Below are positions 18,397-25,810 of a stretch of 64,000 bases of DNA, piece by piece. The stretch's first letter is position 1, and every line of letters starts with the position of its first letter. Position numbers and translations under genes: made by a program. Source of the DNA: Pseudoxanthomonas sp. GM95 (GTDB lineage: Bacteria > Pseudomonadota > Gammaproteobacteria > Xanthomonadales > Xanthomonadaceae); the NCBI RefSeq assembly GCF_900109775.1, contig NZ_FOAX01000003.1, forward strand, positions 496,001-560,000, in the 5' to 3' direction. Below the pieces are notes generated by a model that was not told the origin of the DNA, searched no databases, and saw only the letters and a list, made by a program, of their open reading frames with translations.

Positions 18397-18618
18397 GGCG
18401 CCATGATGCGGCATGCCTGTCGCAACCGGCGAGACCTGCGCAACAGCGCGTCCCGTGGGGCATGACATTCGGCCCGTGCCAGCGAGGGTGTCCGATCTGT
18501 CACAATAAGCATACTGACCAGTGCGGTTTTATTCAGGGCGGGGCAACGAAGCTGTTGCGTCGTTTTGCCCACGGCACGCGCGCCGCCCCAAACCGACCAG
18601 GCCTCCACACCCCTGCCG

Positions 18619-19404
18619 ATGACTGCCTCCACACCGACCATCCGCCTTGCCGACCTGCGCCTTGAACGCGGGGGCCGCACGATCCTGCGCGATGTCACGC
18701 TCACCGCGCCGCGCGGCAGCGTGACCGCCGTGCTGGGCCCGTCGGGCAGCGGCAAGTCCACGCTGCTGGCGGCACTGACCGGCGAGCTGGTCCCGGTGTC
18801 GGGCACGGTGGAACTGTTCGGCCAGCCGATCCCGCGCGGCGCCCGCGCCCTGCGCGAGCTGCGCAAGAACGTCGGTGTGCTGCTGCAGGGCAACGGCCTG
18901 CTGACCGACCTCACCGTCGGCGAGAACGTCGCCCTGCCGCTGCGCGCCCACACCGACCTGCCCGATGCGCTGATCCGCCAGCTGGTGGACCTCAAGCTCA
19001 ACGCGGTCGGCCTGCGCACGGCCGAAGGCCTGTTCCCGCGCGAGCTGTCCGGCGGCATGGCGCGGCGCGTGGCGCTGGCCCGCGCGCTGGCGCTGGACCC
19101 GCCGCTGATGATCTACGACGAGCCGCTGACCGGGCTGGACCCGATCGCCTCGGGCGTGATCATGTCGCTGATCCGCCGCCTCAACGATTCCTTGGGCCTG
19201 ACCAGCATCATCGTCAGCCACCACGTGCACGAAACCATGCCGGTCTGCGACCAGGCGCTGGTGATCGCCAACGGCGGGCTGGTGTTCTCCGGCACGCCGG
19301 CCGAACTGGAAGCCAGCGAAGACCCACTGGTGCGCCAGTTCCTGCGCGGCGCGCCCGATGGTCCGATTCCCTTCGACAGCGCCGCTTCGGCGCGGGCCGC
19401 ATAA
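18619..19404 (+). CDS. mlaF: Phospholipid ABC transporter ATPase MlaF
   Basis: A 261-residue ABC ATPase of the Mla system, which moves phospholipids between the outer and inner membrane to keep the outer leaflet asymmetric. Walker A is GPSGSGKST, the signature is LSGGMARR, Walker B is LMIYDEP, and the H-loop is IIVSHHVHE. The LSGGM signature and immediate linkage to an MlaE permease identify the subfamily. Start 18619 removes a low-complexity extension. It is the first gene of mlaFEDCB-A; mlaE starts three bases after its stop. Confidence 0.95.
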   Translation: MTASTPTIRLADLRLERGGRTILRDVTLTAPRGSVTAVLGPSGSGKSTLLAALTGELVPVSGTVELFGQPIPRGARALRELRKNVGVLLQGNGLLTDLTVGENVALPLRAHTDLPDALIRQLVDLKLNAVGLRTAEGLFPRELSGGMARRVALARALALDPPLMIYDEPLTGLDPIASGVIMSLIRRLNDSLGLTSIIVSHHVHETMPVCDQALVIANGGLVFSGTPAELEASEDPLVRQFLRGAPDGPIPFDSAASARAA

Positions 19405-19407
19405 GTC

Positions 19408-20157
19408 ATGGCGTTTGCTGCTTCCATTCGCTCGCTGGGTGCCGCCGGGCTGTTCTCGCTCTCGGTGCTGCGTGCGTCCACGCCGACCCGCGATTTCTGG
19501 GCCGAGCTGGTGCGCGAGATCTACAAGATCGGCGCGCGCTCGCTGCCGATCATCGCCGTGGGCGGCGCGTTCGTGGGCCTGGTGCTGACCCTGCAGGGCT
19601 ACCGCACGCTGACCACCTTCGGCGCGTCCGATGCGTTGTCCACGCTGCTGGGCCTGTCGCTGTACCGCGAGCTGGGCCCGGTGCTGACCGCGCTGCTGTT
19701 CATCGGCCGCGCCGGCAGCTCGATCGCCGCCGAACTGGGCCTGATGCGCGCCACTGACCAGATCAAGGCGCTGGAGCTGATGGCCATCGACCCGATCGCC
19801 AAGGCGGTCGCGCCGCGCTTCTGGGCCGCGGTGCTGACGGTGCCGCTGCTGACCGGCTTCTTCTGCTCGCTGGCGATCAGTGCCAGCTGGTTCGAGGCGG
19901 TCAAGGTGCTGGGCCTGGACAACGGGACGTTCTGGTCGGCGCTGCAGGGCAGCGTCGATATCTGGGACGACTTCGGCGTGGCATTGCTGAAGTCGGCCGT
20001 GTTCGGCGGCGTTGCAGCGCTGGTGGCCTCGTATGTCGGCTTCAACGCCGAGCCGACGATCGAAGGCACCTCGGTGGCCACCACCCGCGCGGTGGTCAAC
20101 GGCTCGCTGCTGGTGCTGATGCTGAACTTCGTTCTTTCCGCCCTTTTGTTTCAATGA
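19408..20157 (+). CDS. mlaE: Phospholipid ABC transporter permease MlaE
   Basis: A 249-residue MlaE/YrbE-type permease with about five to six hydrophobic spans. It has the characteristic central EIYKIGARSLPIIAVGGAFVG in two parts and the REL-GPVLTALLFIGRAGSSIAAELG region (split by the usual turn). It forms the membrane core that binds MlaF dimers and the MlaD hexamer. Its TGA overlaps by one base with a short downstream frame. Confidence 0.95.
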   Translation: MAFAASIRSLGAAGLFSLSVLRASTPTRDFWAELVREIYKIGARSLPIIAVGGAFVGLVLTLQGYRTLTTFGASDALSTLLGLSLYRELGPVLTALLFIGRAGSSIAAELGLMRATDQIKALELMAIDPIAKAVAPRFWAAVLTVPLLTGFFCSLAISASWFEAVKVLGLDNGTFWSALQGSVDIWDDFGVALLKSAVFGGVAALVASYVGFNAEPTIEGTSVATTRAVVNGSLLVLMLNFVLSALLFQ

Positions 20158-20258
20158 TGCGAGTCCCTCGCAAGAGCCCGCACATCCATGTGCGGGGATT
20201 CAACAAACAGCTGGCTTCGATCCAGGTCGTGGCCATGTTCCGTACACAGGTGAAATAA
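20157..20258 (+). CDS. Possible 33-residue small protein between mlaE and mlaD
   Basis: A 33-codon frame (MRVPRKSPHIHVRGFN...) starts at an ATG overlapping the mlaE stop as TGATG and ends two bases before the mlaD ATG, filling the gap exactly. It is basic, with no membrane span. The alternative is non-coding leader sequence: a strong hairpin sits inside it. There is no independent evidence of translation. Confidence 0.3.
   Translation: MRVPRKSPHIHVRGFNKQLASIQVVAMFRTQVK
20177..20196 (+). promoter_or_regulatory. Hairpin in the mlaE-mlaD gap
   Basis: A perfect inverted repeat CCCGCACAT-CC-ATGTGCGGG with a CATCCATG centre. It could protect the upstream mRNA end or slow translation between permease and MCE genes. 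It resembles small palindromes scattered in related genomes. Confidence 0.4.
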
Positions 20259-20260
20259 CC

Positions 20261-20806
20261 ATGGCCGCACGCGGACCACGACTCGAATTTGCCGTCGGCG
20301 CCTTCCTGCTGCTGGCGCTGGCCTCGCTGCTGGTGCTGGCGCTGGCCTCGACCAACCGTTCCTTCGGCTTCGGCGGCGGTGGCCGCTACGAGCTGAAGGC
20401 GCGCTTCACCAACCTGGGCCAGCTGCGCGTGCAGGCGCCGGTCAAGATCGGCGGCGTGGTGATCGGCCAGGTAGCCGACATCAGCCTGGATCCCAAGCAG
20501 TTCGACTCGATCGTGACCCTGCGCATCGACGGCCAGTACAAGGATCTGCCGGCGGATACCTCGGCCGGCATCTTCACCAGCGGCCTGCTGGGCGAGAACT
20601 ACATTGGCCTGTCCCCGGGCGGCGACCCGGACGTGCTCAAGCCCGGCCAGGAAATCGCCTACACCCAGCCGGCGGTGGATCTGCTGCAGCTGGTCGGCAA
20701 ATACATGTTCAGCGGCGGTGGCAAGCCTGCCGGCGACGATTCCGCGACACCGCCGGCGGCGCAAGCCGCGCCGGCGCCTGCCGCCCCCACGGGAGACACC
20801 CAATGA
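20261..20806 (+). CDS. mlaD: MCE-domain lipid-binding subunit MlaD
   Basis: A 181-residue protein with an N-terminal membrane span (about residues 7-28) and one periplasmic MCE domain (about residues 40-120). It contains the family motif APVKIGGVVIGQV and the GLLGENYIGLSPGG segment. MlaD forms a hexameric ring on MlaE through which phospholipids pass. The C-terminal ~35 residues are Ala/Pro rich. The stop overlaps mlaC as ATGA. Confidence 0.95.
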   Translation: MAARGPRLEFAVGAFLLLALASLLVLALASTNRSFGFGGGGRYELKARFTNLGQLRVQAPVKIGGVVIGQVADISLDPKQFDSIVTLRIDGQYKDLPADTSAGIFTSGLLGENYIGLSPGGDPDVLKPGQEIAYTQPAVDLLQLVGKYMFSGGGKPAGDDSATPPAAQAAPAPAAPTGDTQ

Positions 20807-21465
20807 AGCGTTCCATGATCACCCTCGCCCTGGCCGCCGTGCTGGCCGCGACCGCGCCGACCGCCGTGCTGGCGCAGGCCCCGGCCGCCGCCGCCGCCCC
20901 GGCGCAGAACTCGGCCAGCGCCCTGGTGCTGGGCAATGCCACCCGCGTGCTGTCCACGCTGGAGCAGCGCCGCGCCGAGTTCAAGTCCAACCCGGCCGCG
21001 CTGAAGACCTTCATCAAGACCGAGTTCAACACCGCTTTCGACGGCAACTACGCCGCGCGCCTGGTGCTGGGCCTGCATGGCCGCGGCGCGTCCGATGCCG
21101 AGGTCAACGGCTTCGCCGATGCCCTGGCCGACAACCTGACCGCGCGCTACGGCCAGTCGCTGCTGGACTTCAACCAGCGCCTGCGCGTGCGCATCAAGTC
21201 CGAGACCCCGCTGCCCAACAACAAGGGCGTGCGTGTTTCCAGCGAGATGCTGCGCGAGAGCGGCGACCCGGTGCCGGTGGATTACCTGCTGCGCAACGTC
21301 GGCGGCCAGTGGAAGATCTTCGACGTGATGATCGAAGGCATCTCTTACGTGCAGACCTTCAAGAACCAGTTCGACGCCCCACTGCGGACCAAGTCGATCG
21401 CCCAGGTCACCGCCGATCTGCGCGCCGGCCGCCTGCAGGCCTCCGGCAGCAACGGCGGACGTTGA
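20803..21465 (+). CDS. mlaC: Periplasmic phospholipid-binding protein MlaC
   Basis: A 220-residue exported protein with a Sec signal peptide (about residues 1-26, cleavage after VLAQA). The MlaC/Ttg2D domain follows and includes FKTEFNTAFDGNYAARLVLG in two parts and the C-terminal WKIFDVMIEGISYVQTFKNQF region. MlaC shuttles phospholipid between MlaA in the outer membrane and the MlaFEDB complex. It is translationally coupled to mlaD and followed seven bases later by mlaB. Confidence 0.95.
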   Translation: MKRSMITLALAAVLAATAPTAVLAQAPAAAAAPAQNSASALVLGNATRVLSTLEQRRAEFKSNPAALKTFIKTEFNTAFDGNYAARLVLGLHGRGASDAEVNGFADALADNLTARYGQSLLDFNQRLRVRIKSETPLPNNKGVRVSSEMLRESGDPVPVDYLLRNVGGQWKIFDVMIEGISYVQTFKNQFDAPLRTKSIAQVTADLRAGRLQASGSNGGR

Positions 21466-21472
21466 GATCCCC

Positions 21473-21784
21473 ATGAACCAGGCTTCGGTCCAACGGGATG
21501 GCAACGCGCTGGTGTTCCGCGGCGCGCTGGACCGTGCCGCGGCCCAGGCGCTGTGGCCGGCCGCCCAGCGCGCGCTTGAGGGCGCGCAGCGGCTGGACCT
21601 GACCGCCGTGCCGTCGCTGGACAGCGCAGGCCTGGCGCTGCTGGTGGCGCTGGCCACGCGCCTGCGCGGCGCCGGCACCACGGCGGTAGCCGTGGAAGGC
21701 ACGCCGGCCGGCCTGGCCGAACTGTGCGCGGCCTACCGGCTGACGCCGGCACTGGATTACCTGCCTGCCGCTCGGCCGGCCTGA
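21473..21784 (+). CDS. mlaB: STAS-domain protein MlaB
   Basis: A 103-residue single STAS domain (about residues 8-95). It includes LDLTAVPSLDSAGLALLVAL, where the Asp-Ser-Ala segment corresponds to the STAS loop. In the Mla complex MlaB binds MlaF and stabilises or activates the ATPase. Position between mlaC and mlaA supports the call. Confidence 0.9.
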   Translation: MNQASVQRDGNALVFRGALDRAAAQALWPAAQRALEGAQRLDLTAVPSLDSAGLALLVALATRLRGAGTTAVAVEGTPAGLAELCAAYRLTPALDYLPAARPA

Positions 21785-21835
21785 TTGCCCACGGATGCGC
21801 CTGATGCGCGCCCGTTCCCCATAGGGATTTTGGAA

Positions 21836-22843
21836 ATGAAGACGCTGCACCTCGCTCCCCTGTTGCTGTCCAGCGCGCTGCTGGCGGCGTGTGCCTCCAA
21901 CAAGCCGGCCGACACCGCGCCGCAGGTTGCCTCCACCGTGATCGCCCCGCCGGCGACCGCGGCCGAAGCCGCACCTGCCGCCGATCCGGCCCAGGCCGCT
22001 GCACCGGCCACGCAGGCGCCGGAAGGCGCCCCGCCGACCGCGGCCGAGCAGGACTTCAGCGCGATCTACAACCCGGTCGCCGATCCCACCCTGCCGCCGC
22101 CGGCCGAAGGCGCGCCGCCCAGCTACGACCCGTGGGAGAAGTGGAACCGCAAGGTCCACGCCTTCAACAACGTCGTCGATCGTGGCGTGGCCAAGCCGCT
22201 GGCCACCGCCTACGTCAAGGTGGTGCCGCGCCCGGTGCGCAACGGCGTGCACAACTTCTTCGACAACCTCGGCCAGCCGCTGACAGTGGTCAACAGCCTG
22301 CTGCAGGGCAAGCCGGGCGAAGCCTGGGACGCCTTCGGCCGCTTCCTGATCAACACCACCGCCGGCGTCGGCGGCGTGTTCGACGTGGCCACCCGCGACC
22401 AGGTGCCCAACACCAGCGAGGACTTCGGCCAGACGCTGGGCGTGTGGGGCTGGAGGCAGTCACGCTATGTCGAACTGCCGCTGTTCGGCCCGCGCACCGT
22501 GCGCGACACCTTCGGCCTGGTCGGCGACGCGCCGTTCTCGCCGGTGCAGCGCATCGAGAACGACAAGGTCCGCATCTTCACCCAGGGCCTGCAGCTGGTG
22601 GACGTGCGCACCCAGCTGATGGCGATCGACTCGATGCGCGAAGGCGCGCTGGACGAGTACGCGCTGTTCCGCGACGGCTGGCTGCAGCGCCGCAACTACC
22701 AGATCAGCGACGAGGGCGAGCGCAACCGGCGCAAGGGCAAGGCCAGCGACGACCTGCCGGCCTACCTGCGCGACGAGGACGACAACCCGACCGTCCCGAT
22801 GGACGCGATGCCGACGCCCAACATGTTCCCGGGCGGCGGCTGA
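21836..22843 (+). CDS. mlaA: Outer-membrane lipoprotein MlaA (VacJ)
   Basis: A 335-residue lipoprotein. The signal peptide ends in a lipobox (LLAACA, Cys at residue 20). A long Ala/Pro/Glu-rich linker (about residues 21-95) follows, then the MlaA domain (about residues 95-290), starting at YDPWEKWNRKVHAFNN with the RPVRNGVHNFFDNL and GPRTVRDTFG motifs. MlaA removes misplaced phospholipids from the outer leaflet and passes them to MlaC. E. coli MlaA is about 250 residues; this version has the extra linker and a ~40-residue charged tail. Start 21836 gives a proper signal peptide. In many genera mlaA is unlinked; here it ends the mla operon. Confidence 0.93.
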   Translation: MKTLHLAPLLLSSALLAACASNKPADTAPQVASTVIAPPATAAEAAPAADPAQAAAPATQAPEGAPPTAAEQDFSAIYNPVADPTLPPPAEGAPPSYDPWEKWNRKVHAFNNVVDRGVAKPLATAYVKVVPRPVRNGVHNFFDNLGQPLTVVNSLLQGKPGEAWDAFGRFLINTTAGVGGVFDVATRDQVPNTSEDFGQTLGVWGWRQSRYVELPLFGPRTVRDTFGLVGDAPFSPVQRIENDKVRIFTQGLQLVDVRTQLMAIDSMREGALDEYALFRDGWLQRRNYQISDEGERNRRKGKASDDLPAYLRDEDDNPTVPMDAMPTPNMFPGGG

Positions 22844-22863
22844 TCGCCACGCGCATTGCATGA

Positions 22864-22892
22864 AAAAGGCCGCCCGGTGGGCGGCCTTTTTT
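22864..22892. terminator. Strong bidirectional terminator
   Basis: Stem GGCCGCCC/GGGCGGCC with a 3-base loop is flanked by A5 on the left and T6 on the right. It can end the mla operon (plus strand) and the glutathione peroxidase gene (minus strand). Confidence 0.92.
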
Positions 22893-22912
22893 GTTCCGGC
22901 AATGCGCGTGAA

Positions 22913-23455
22913 TCAAGCCGCCAGCGCGGCGTCCACTGCGGCCAGCAGGCCTGCGTCATCCGGTGCGGTGTCGGGCGAGAAGCGCGCGACCACGCGGCCG
23001 TCGCGACCGATCAGGAACTTCTCGAAGTTCCACAGCACGCCCGGCGCCGGGTTCACCTTGATGTCCATGCCGGCGAGCTTCTCGCGCAGCGGGCCTTCGC
23101 CTTCGGCCACCGGCTGGGCGTTGATCAGCGCCTGGTACAACGGATGCACCGAGTTACCGGCCACCGAGATCTTGGAGAACATCGGGAAGGTCACATCGAA
23201 CTCGGTGCTGCAGAAGCTGGCGATGTCGGCATTGCTGCCCGGCTCCTGCTCCAGGAAGTTGTTGGCCGGGAAGCCCAGCACTTCCAGGCCGGCCTCGTGC
23301 TTGGCGCGGTACAGCGCTTCCAGCGCGGCGTACTGCTTGGTCAGGCCGCACTTGGACGCCACGTTGACCACCAGCAGCACCTGGCCGCGATAGTCGCCCA
23401 GCGTCGTCGGCTGGTCTTCGATGGTCTTGAGGGGGATGTCGTAAAGCGTCGTCAT
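22913..23455 (-). CDS. Glutathione peroxidase-type thiol peroxidase
   Basis: A 180-residue Cys-type GPx (BsaA/BtuE group). The peroxidatic Cys36 is in NVASKCG, Gln70 is in the EQEPG segment, and Trp142-Asn143 is in LWNFEKF, so the catalytic tetrad is complete. Cys82 (FCSTEF) matches the resolving cysteine of thioredoxin-dependent GPx enzymes, so thioredoxin is the likelier reductant. The usual FPCNQF motif reads FPANNF. No signal peptide, so it is cytosolic. It probably reduces H2O2 and lipid hydroperoxides. It shares a bidirectional terminator with mlaA. Confidence 0.93.
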   Translation of the reverse strand: MTTLYDIPLKTIEDQPTTLGDYRGQVLLVVNVASKCGLTKQYAALEALYRAKHEAGLEVLGFPANNFLEQEPGSNADIASFCSTEFDVTFPMFSKISVAGNSVHPLYQALINAQPVAEGEGPLREKLAGMDIKVNPAPGVLWNFEKFLIGRDGRVVARFSPDTAPDDAGLLAAVDAALAA

Positions 23456-23679
23456 GGGGGGGCCTGCGGAGCATGAGTGGGAGGGCTGGCGGCGCAGTCT
23501 AAGCGCACGACGCCCGCGACGGTGTTAGCGCGATGTCGGGATCGTGTGGCAAGGGTTGCAAGGCACCCCGATCCACTCGAACGCAGCCGCGTGCTGGCTG
23601 GCTTGGTCGACCTGCGGTCTCGTGCTGCCGCGCTTGATCCTCTGGCGACCGCGGACAGGCGCGCAGCCCTCGAGGCGCT

Positions 23680-24126
23680 TCAGAACGCGACCGGTTTCGA
23701 ATCCAGGGTGCAGCCCGCCTGCGGCGTTGGCGTCCGGTAGAGATCCTTCGAACCGACCTCGACCTTCTTCTCGAACGAAAGCGCTTCTTCCTGCTCGGTT
23801 CCAAGGTTGTCGGAAATCATGAGCCTGTAGGTGCCGTGACGCGTGAACAACGGCACGGAGACAGGATGTCCCTCCAAATCCCACACCACGCCCACCGCGG
23901 CGTGCGGATCGACGTAAAGCACCCCATCGACGACCACGATGCCCGGGCAATCGATCTCTGGCGTTTTCAGGAAGAAAAAATCGCCACCCTTCTGGTACGC
24001 CCCGATCTCATTCTGGAGCGGGTCGATGGCGGCGATGCGCCTGTATCCGGATGAAGGCGTTCCCGCGCGGACCTCGCAACTGCACAGCAATGACAGCAGC
24101 ACGAACGCAACGGTCTTGGTCTTCAT
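23680..24126 (-). CDS. Exported protein of unknown function
   Basis: A 148-residue protein with a Sec signal peptide (start MKTKTVAFVLL, probable cleavage after VRA near residue 22). The mature part has an even, mixed composition with three further acidic or aromatic clusters (GDFFFLKTPEIDCPG, LFTRHGTYRLM) and two cysteines in the mature chain that could pair (DCPG and AGCTL). ATG 24126 was chosen over 24144 because it begins the signal peptide. No family recognised. Confidence 0.65.
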   Translation of the reverse strand: MKTKTVAFVLLSLLCSCEVRAGTPSSGYRRIAAIDPLQNEIGAYQKGGDFFFLKTPEIDCPGIVVVDGVLYVDPHAAVGVVWDLEGHPVSVPLFTRHGTYRLMISDNLGTEQEEALSFEKKVEVGSKDLYRTPTPQAGCTLDSKPVAF

Positions 24127-24512
24127 CGCTGTGTCCGCATGCATTCAGACGACCTCCTGTCCATGAAGTTCACTCGTGTGCCGTGAGCCCGGCGCGTCGC
24201 CCAGCGGCCCAATCTTCGCACCGTTGCGATGGCCCTCGATCTTTGGTGTGTTGAAGGCCGACCAGACCCGCGGAAGGAACGATCTGCGCGCCCAGCGCAT
24301 TGCAGACGACAGTGGCAGCGCGCCCACGCCGGAATGGCAGGGTTATCGCCCGATCGGCCTGGGCCAGTCGCCGCACGCTTCGGCCCGGCAAGGCCAGGCG
24401 CTGATTCAGCCGCCTGAACCCTGGCCTTCCCGCCGAGGGAATAACGCACGCCACCAGACGTTTTCATAGAGACGCCCGCATCCGCTGGGCGGCCCGGACC
24501 GTAGAAGGTCAT
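24127..24512. other. Intergenic stretch, nothing recognised
   Basis: About 386 bases between the exported protein (minus) and msrB (plus). Short open frames exist on both strands, but none has a credible start, composition or motif. It presumably carries both promoters. I see no repeat or RNA structure that I can support. Confidence 0.4.
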
Positions 24513-25025
24513 ATGAAAACGCACCTATCCCGCAGGCGGTTGTTGATCGGTGGGAGCCTGGCCGCAACGGGCGCCCTGTTCGGACTGAGCGCGAGTGGCG
24601 CATCGCCACCCGCGCCCGCTGCGCCGCGCCGCAGCGCCTACGCGTTCACCCTGACCGAAGCCCAATGGCAGGCGCGGCTGACGCCAGCCCAGTACAACGT
24701 GCTGCGCCGCGCCGGCACCGAGCGCCCCTATTCCAGCCCGCTCAACCGGGAGCATCGCCACGGCACCTTTGCGTGTGCCGGCTGTGCGCTGCCGGTGTTC
24801 TCGTCCAACACCAAGTTTGAGAGCGGCACCGGCTGGCCGAGCTTCTGGGCGCCGCTGGCAGATGCCGTCGATGAGGATCGTGACACCACGCTGGGCATGG
24901 CACGCACCGAGGTCCATTGCCACCGCTGTGGCGGCCACCTGGGCCACGTCTTCGAAGACGGCCCCCGGCCGACCGGCCTGCGCTACTGCATGAACGGCGT
25001 GGCCATGACCTTCACCCCTGCCTGA
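24513..25025 (+). CDS. msrB: Methionine-R-sulfoxide reductase MsrB with Tat-type signal
   Basis: A 170-residue MsrB. The N terminus has SRRRLLIGGSLAATGALFG (about residues 6-24), a twin-arginine signal, so the enzyme is probably exported folded to the periplasm. The catalytic Cys159 is in RYCMNG. The zinc-binding CxxC pairs are CAGC and CHRC, and the GTGWPSFW motif is intact. It repairs methionine-R-sulfoxide. MsrA follows 28 bases downstream in the same direction, so the pair covers both sulfoxide diastereomers in the envelope. Confidence 0.93.
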   Translation: MKTHLSRRRLLIGGSLAATGALFGLSASGASPPAPAAPRRSAYAFTLTEAQWQARLTPAQYNVLRRAGTERPYSSPLNREHRHGTFACAGCALPVFSSNTKFESGTGWPSFWAPLADAVDEDRDTTLGMARTEVHCHRCGGHLGHVFEDGPRPTGLRYCMNGVAMTFTPA

Positions 25026-25053
25026 CCCGCTGATATCCCTGTTGGAGCACACC

Positions 25054-25785
25054 ATGCACATCGCATTCGACAAGCTGATCGCAGGCGCCTGTTCGGCAGG
25101 CATTGCCGGCCTGCTGCTCGTGGGCTTTTTCACCGCGCAAAATCATGTCGCGATGGCGGCAGAGACCGCGACCGACGTGCCCGCGCCGCTGCAGGCGACC
25201 GCGCCCACGGCAAGCACGCCGGACGGGACGCAGACGGCCATCTTCGCTGGCGGCTGCTTCTGGGGCGTGCAAGGCGTTTTCCAGCATGTGAAGGGCGTGC
25301 AGAGCGCGGTGTCCGGCTACACCGGCGGCGCGGCGAACACCGCGCACTATGAGGTTGTCAGCAGCGGTCGCACCGGGCACGCCGAATCGGTCCGGGTGAC
25401 CTACGACCCAAGCCAAGTGAGCTACGCGCAATTGCTGCAGCTGTTCTTCTCGGTGGTGCACGACCCGACCCAGCTGGATCGCCAGGGCCCGGATCGCGGC
25501 ACGCAGTACCGCTCGGCGATCTTCACCACCACGCCGGACCAGCAGCGCGATGCCGCCGCCTACGTTGCCCAGCTGCAAGGCGCGCACACCTTCCCCGCGC
25601 CGATCGTGACCACGGTGCAGCCGGCCAAGCCGTTCTACGCCGCCGAGCGCCATCACCAGGACTACCTGACCCTCAATCCGGGTGCGGCCTACATCCGCTA
25701 TTACGACGCGCCCAAACTCGCCGACCTCAAGCAGCGCTACCCCGCGCTCTATCGGGAGACCCCGGTGCTGGTTGCCAAGCGCTGA
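25054..25785 (+). CDS. msrA: Methionine-S-sulfoxide reductase MsrA, membrane-anchored or exported
   Basis: A 243-residue MsrA. A hydrophobic N-terminal segment (about residues 8-27) acts as signal or anchor. The catalytic Cys68 lies in FAGGCFWG, followed by GVQSAVSGYTGG and the ERHHQDYL motif. ATG 25054 is chosen; a TTG at 25042 is possible. It reduces methionine-S-sulfoxide with a thioredoxin-type donor. Resolving cysteines in a C-terminal tail are not evident, so electrons may come by another route. It follows msrB, consistent with co-transcription. Confidence 0.92.
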   Translation: MHIAFDKLIAGACSAGIAGLLLVGFFTAQNHVAMAAETATDVPAPLQATAPTASTPDGTQTAIFAGGCFWGVQGVFQHVKGVQSAVSGYTGGAANTAHYEVVSSGRTGHAESVRVTYDPSQVSYAQLLQLFFSVVHDPTQLDRQGPDRGTQYRSAIFTTTPDQQRDAAAYVAQLQGAHTFPAPIVTTVQPAKPFYAAERHHQDYLTLNPGAAYIRYYDAPKLADLKQRYPALYRETPVLVAKR

Positions 25786-25810
25786 GTCGATATCGAGCGC
25801 TGCGCCGCGA

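Noticed and set aside
22913..23455. Glutathione peroxidase first seemed to lack the catalytic Gln because FPCNQF reads FPANNF.
   Set aside because: The tetrad Gln is the one in the following xQEP segment, which is present as Gln70; the enzyme is complete.
24123..24524. Overlapping open frames on both strands between the exported-protein gene and msrB.
   Set aside because: None has a ribosome binding site, motif or host-like codon pattern; composition is not distinctive.
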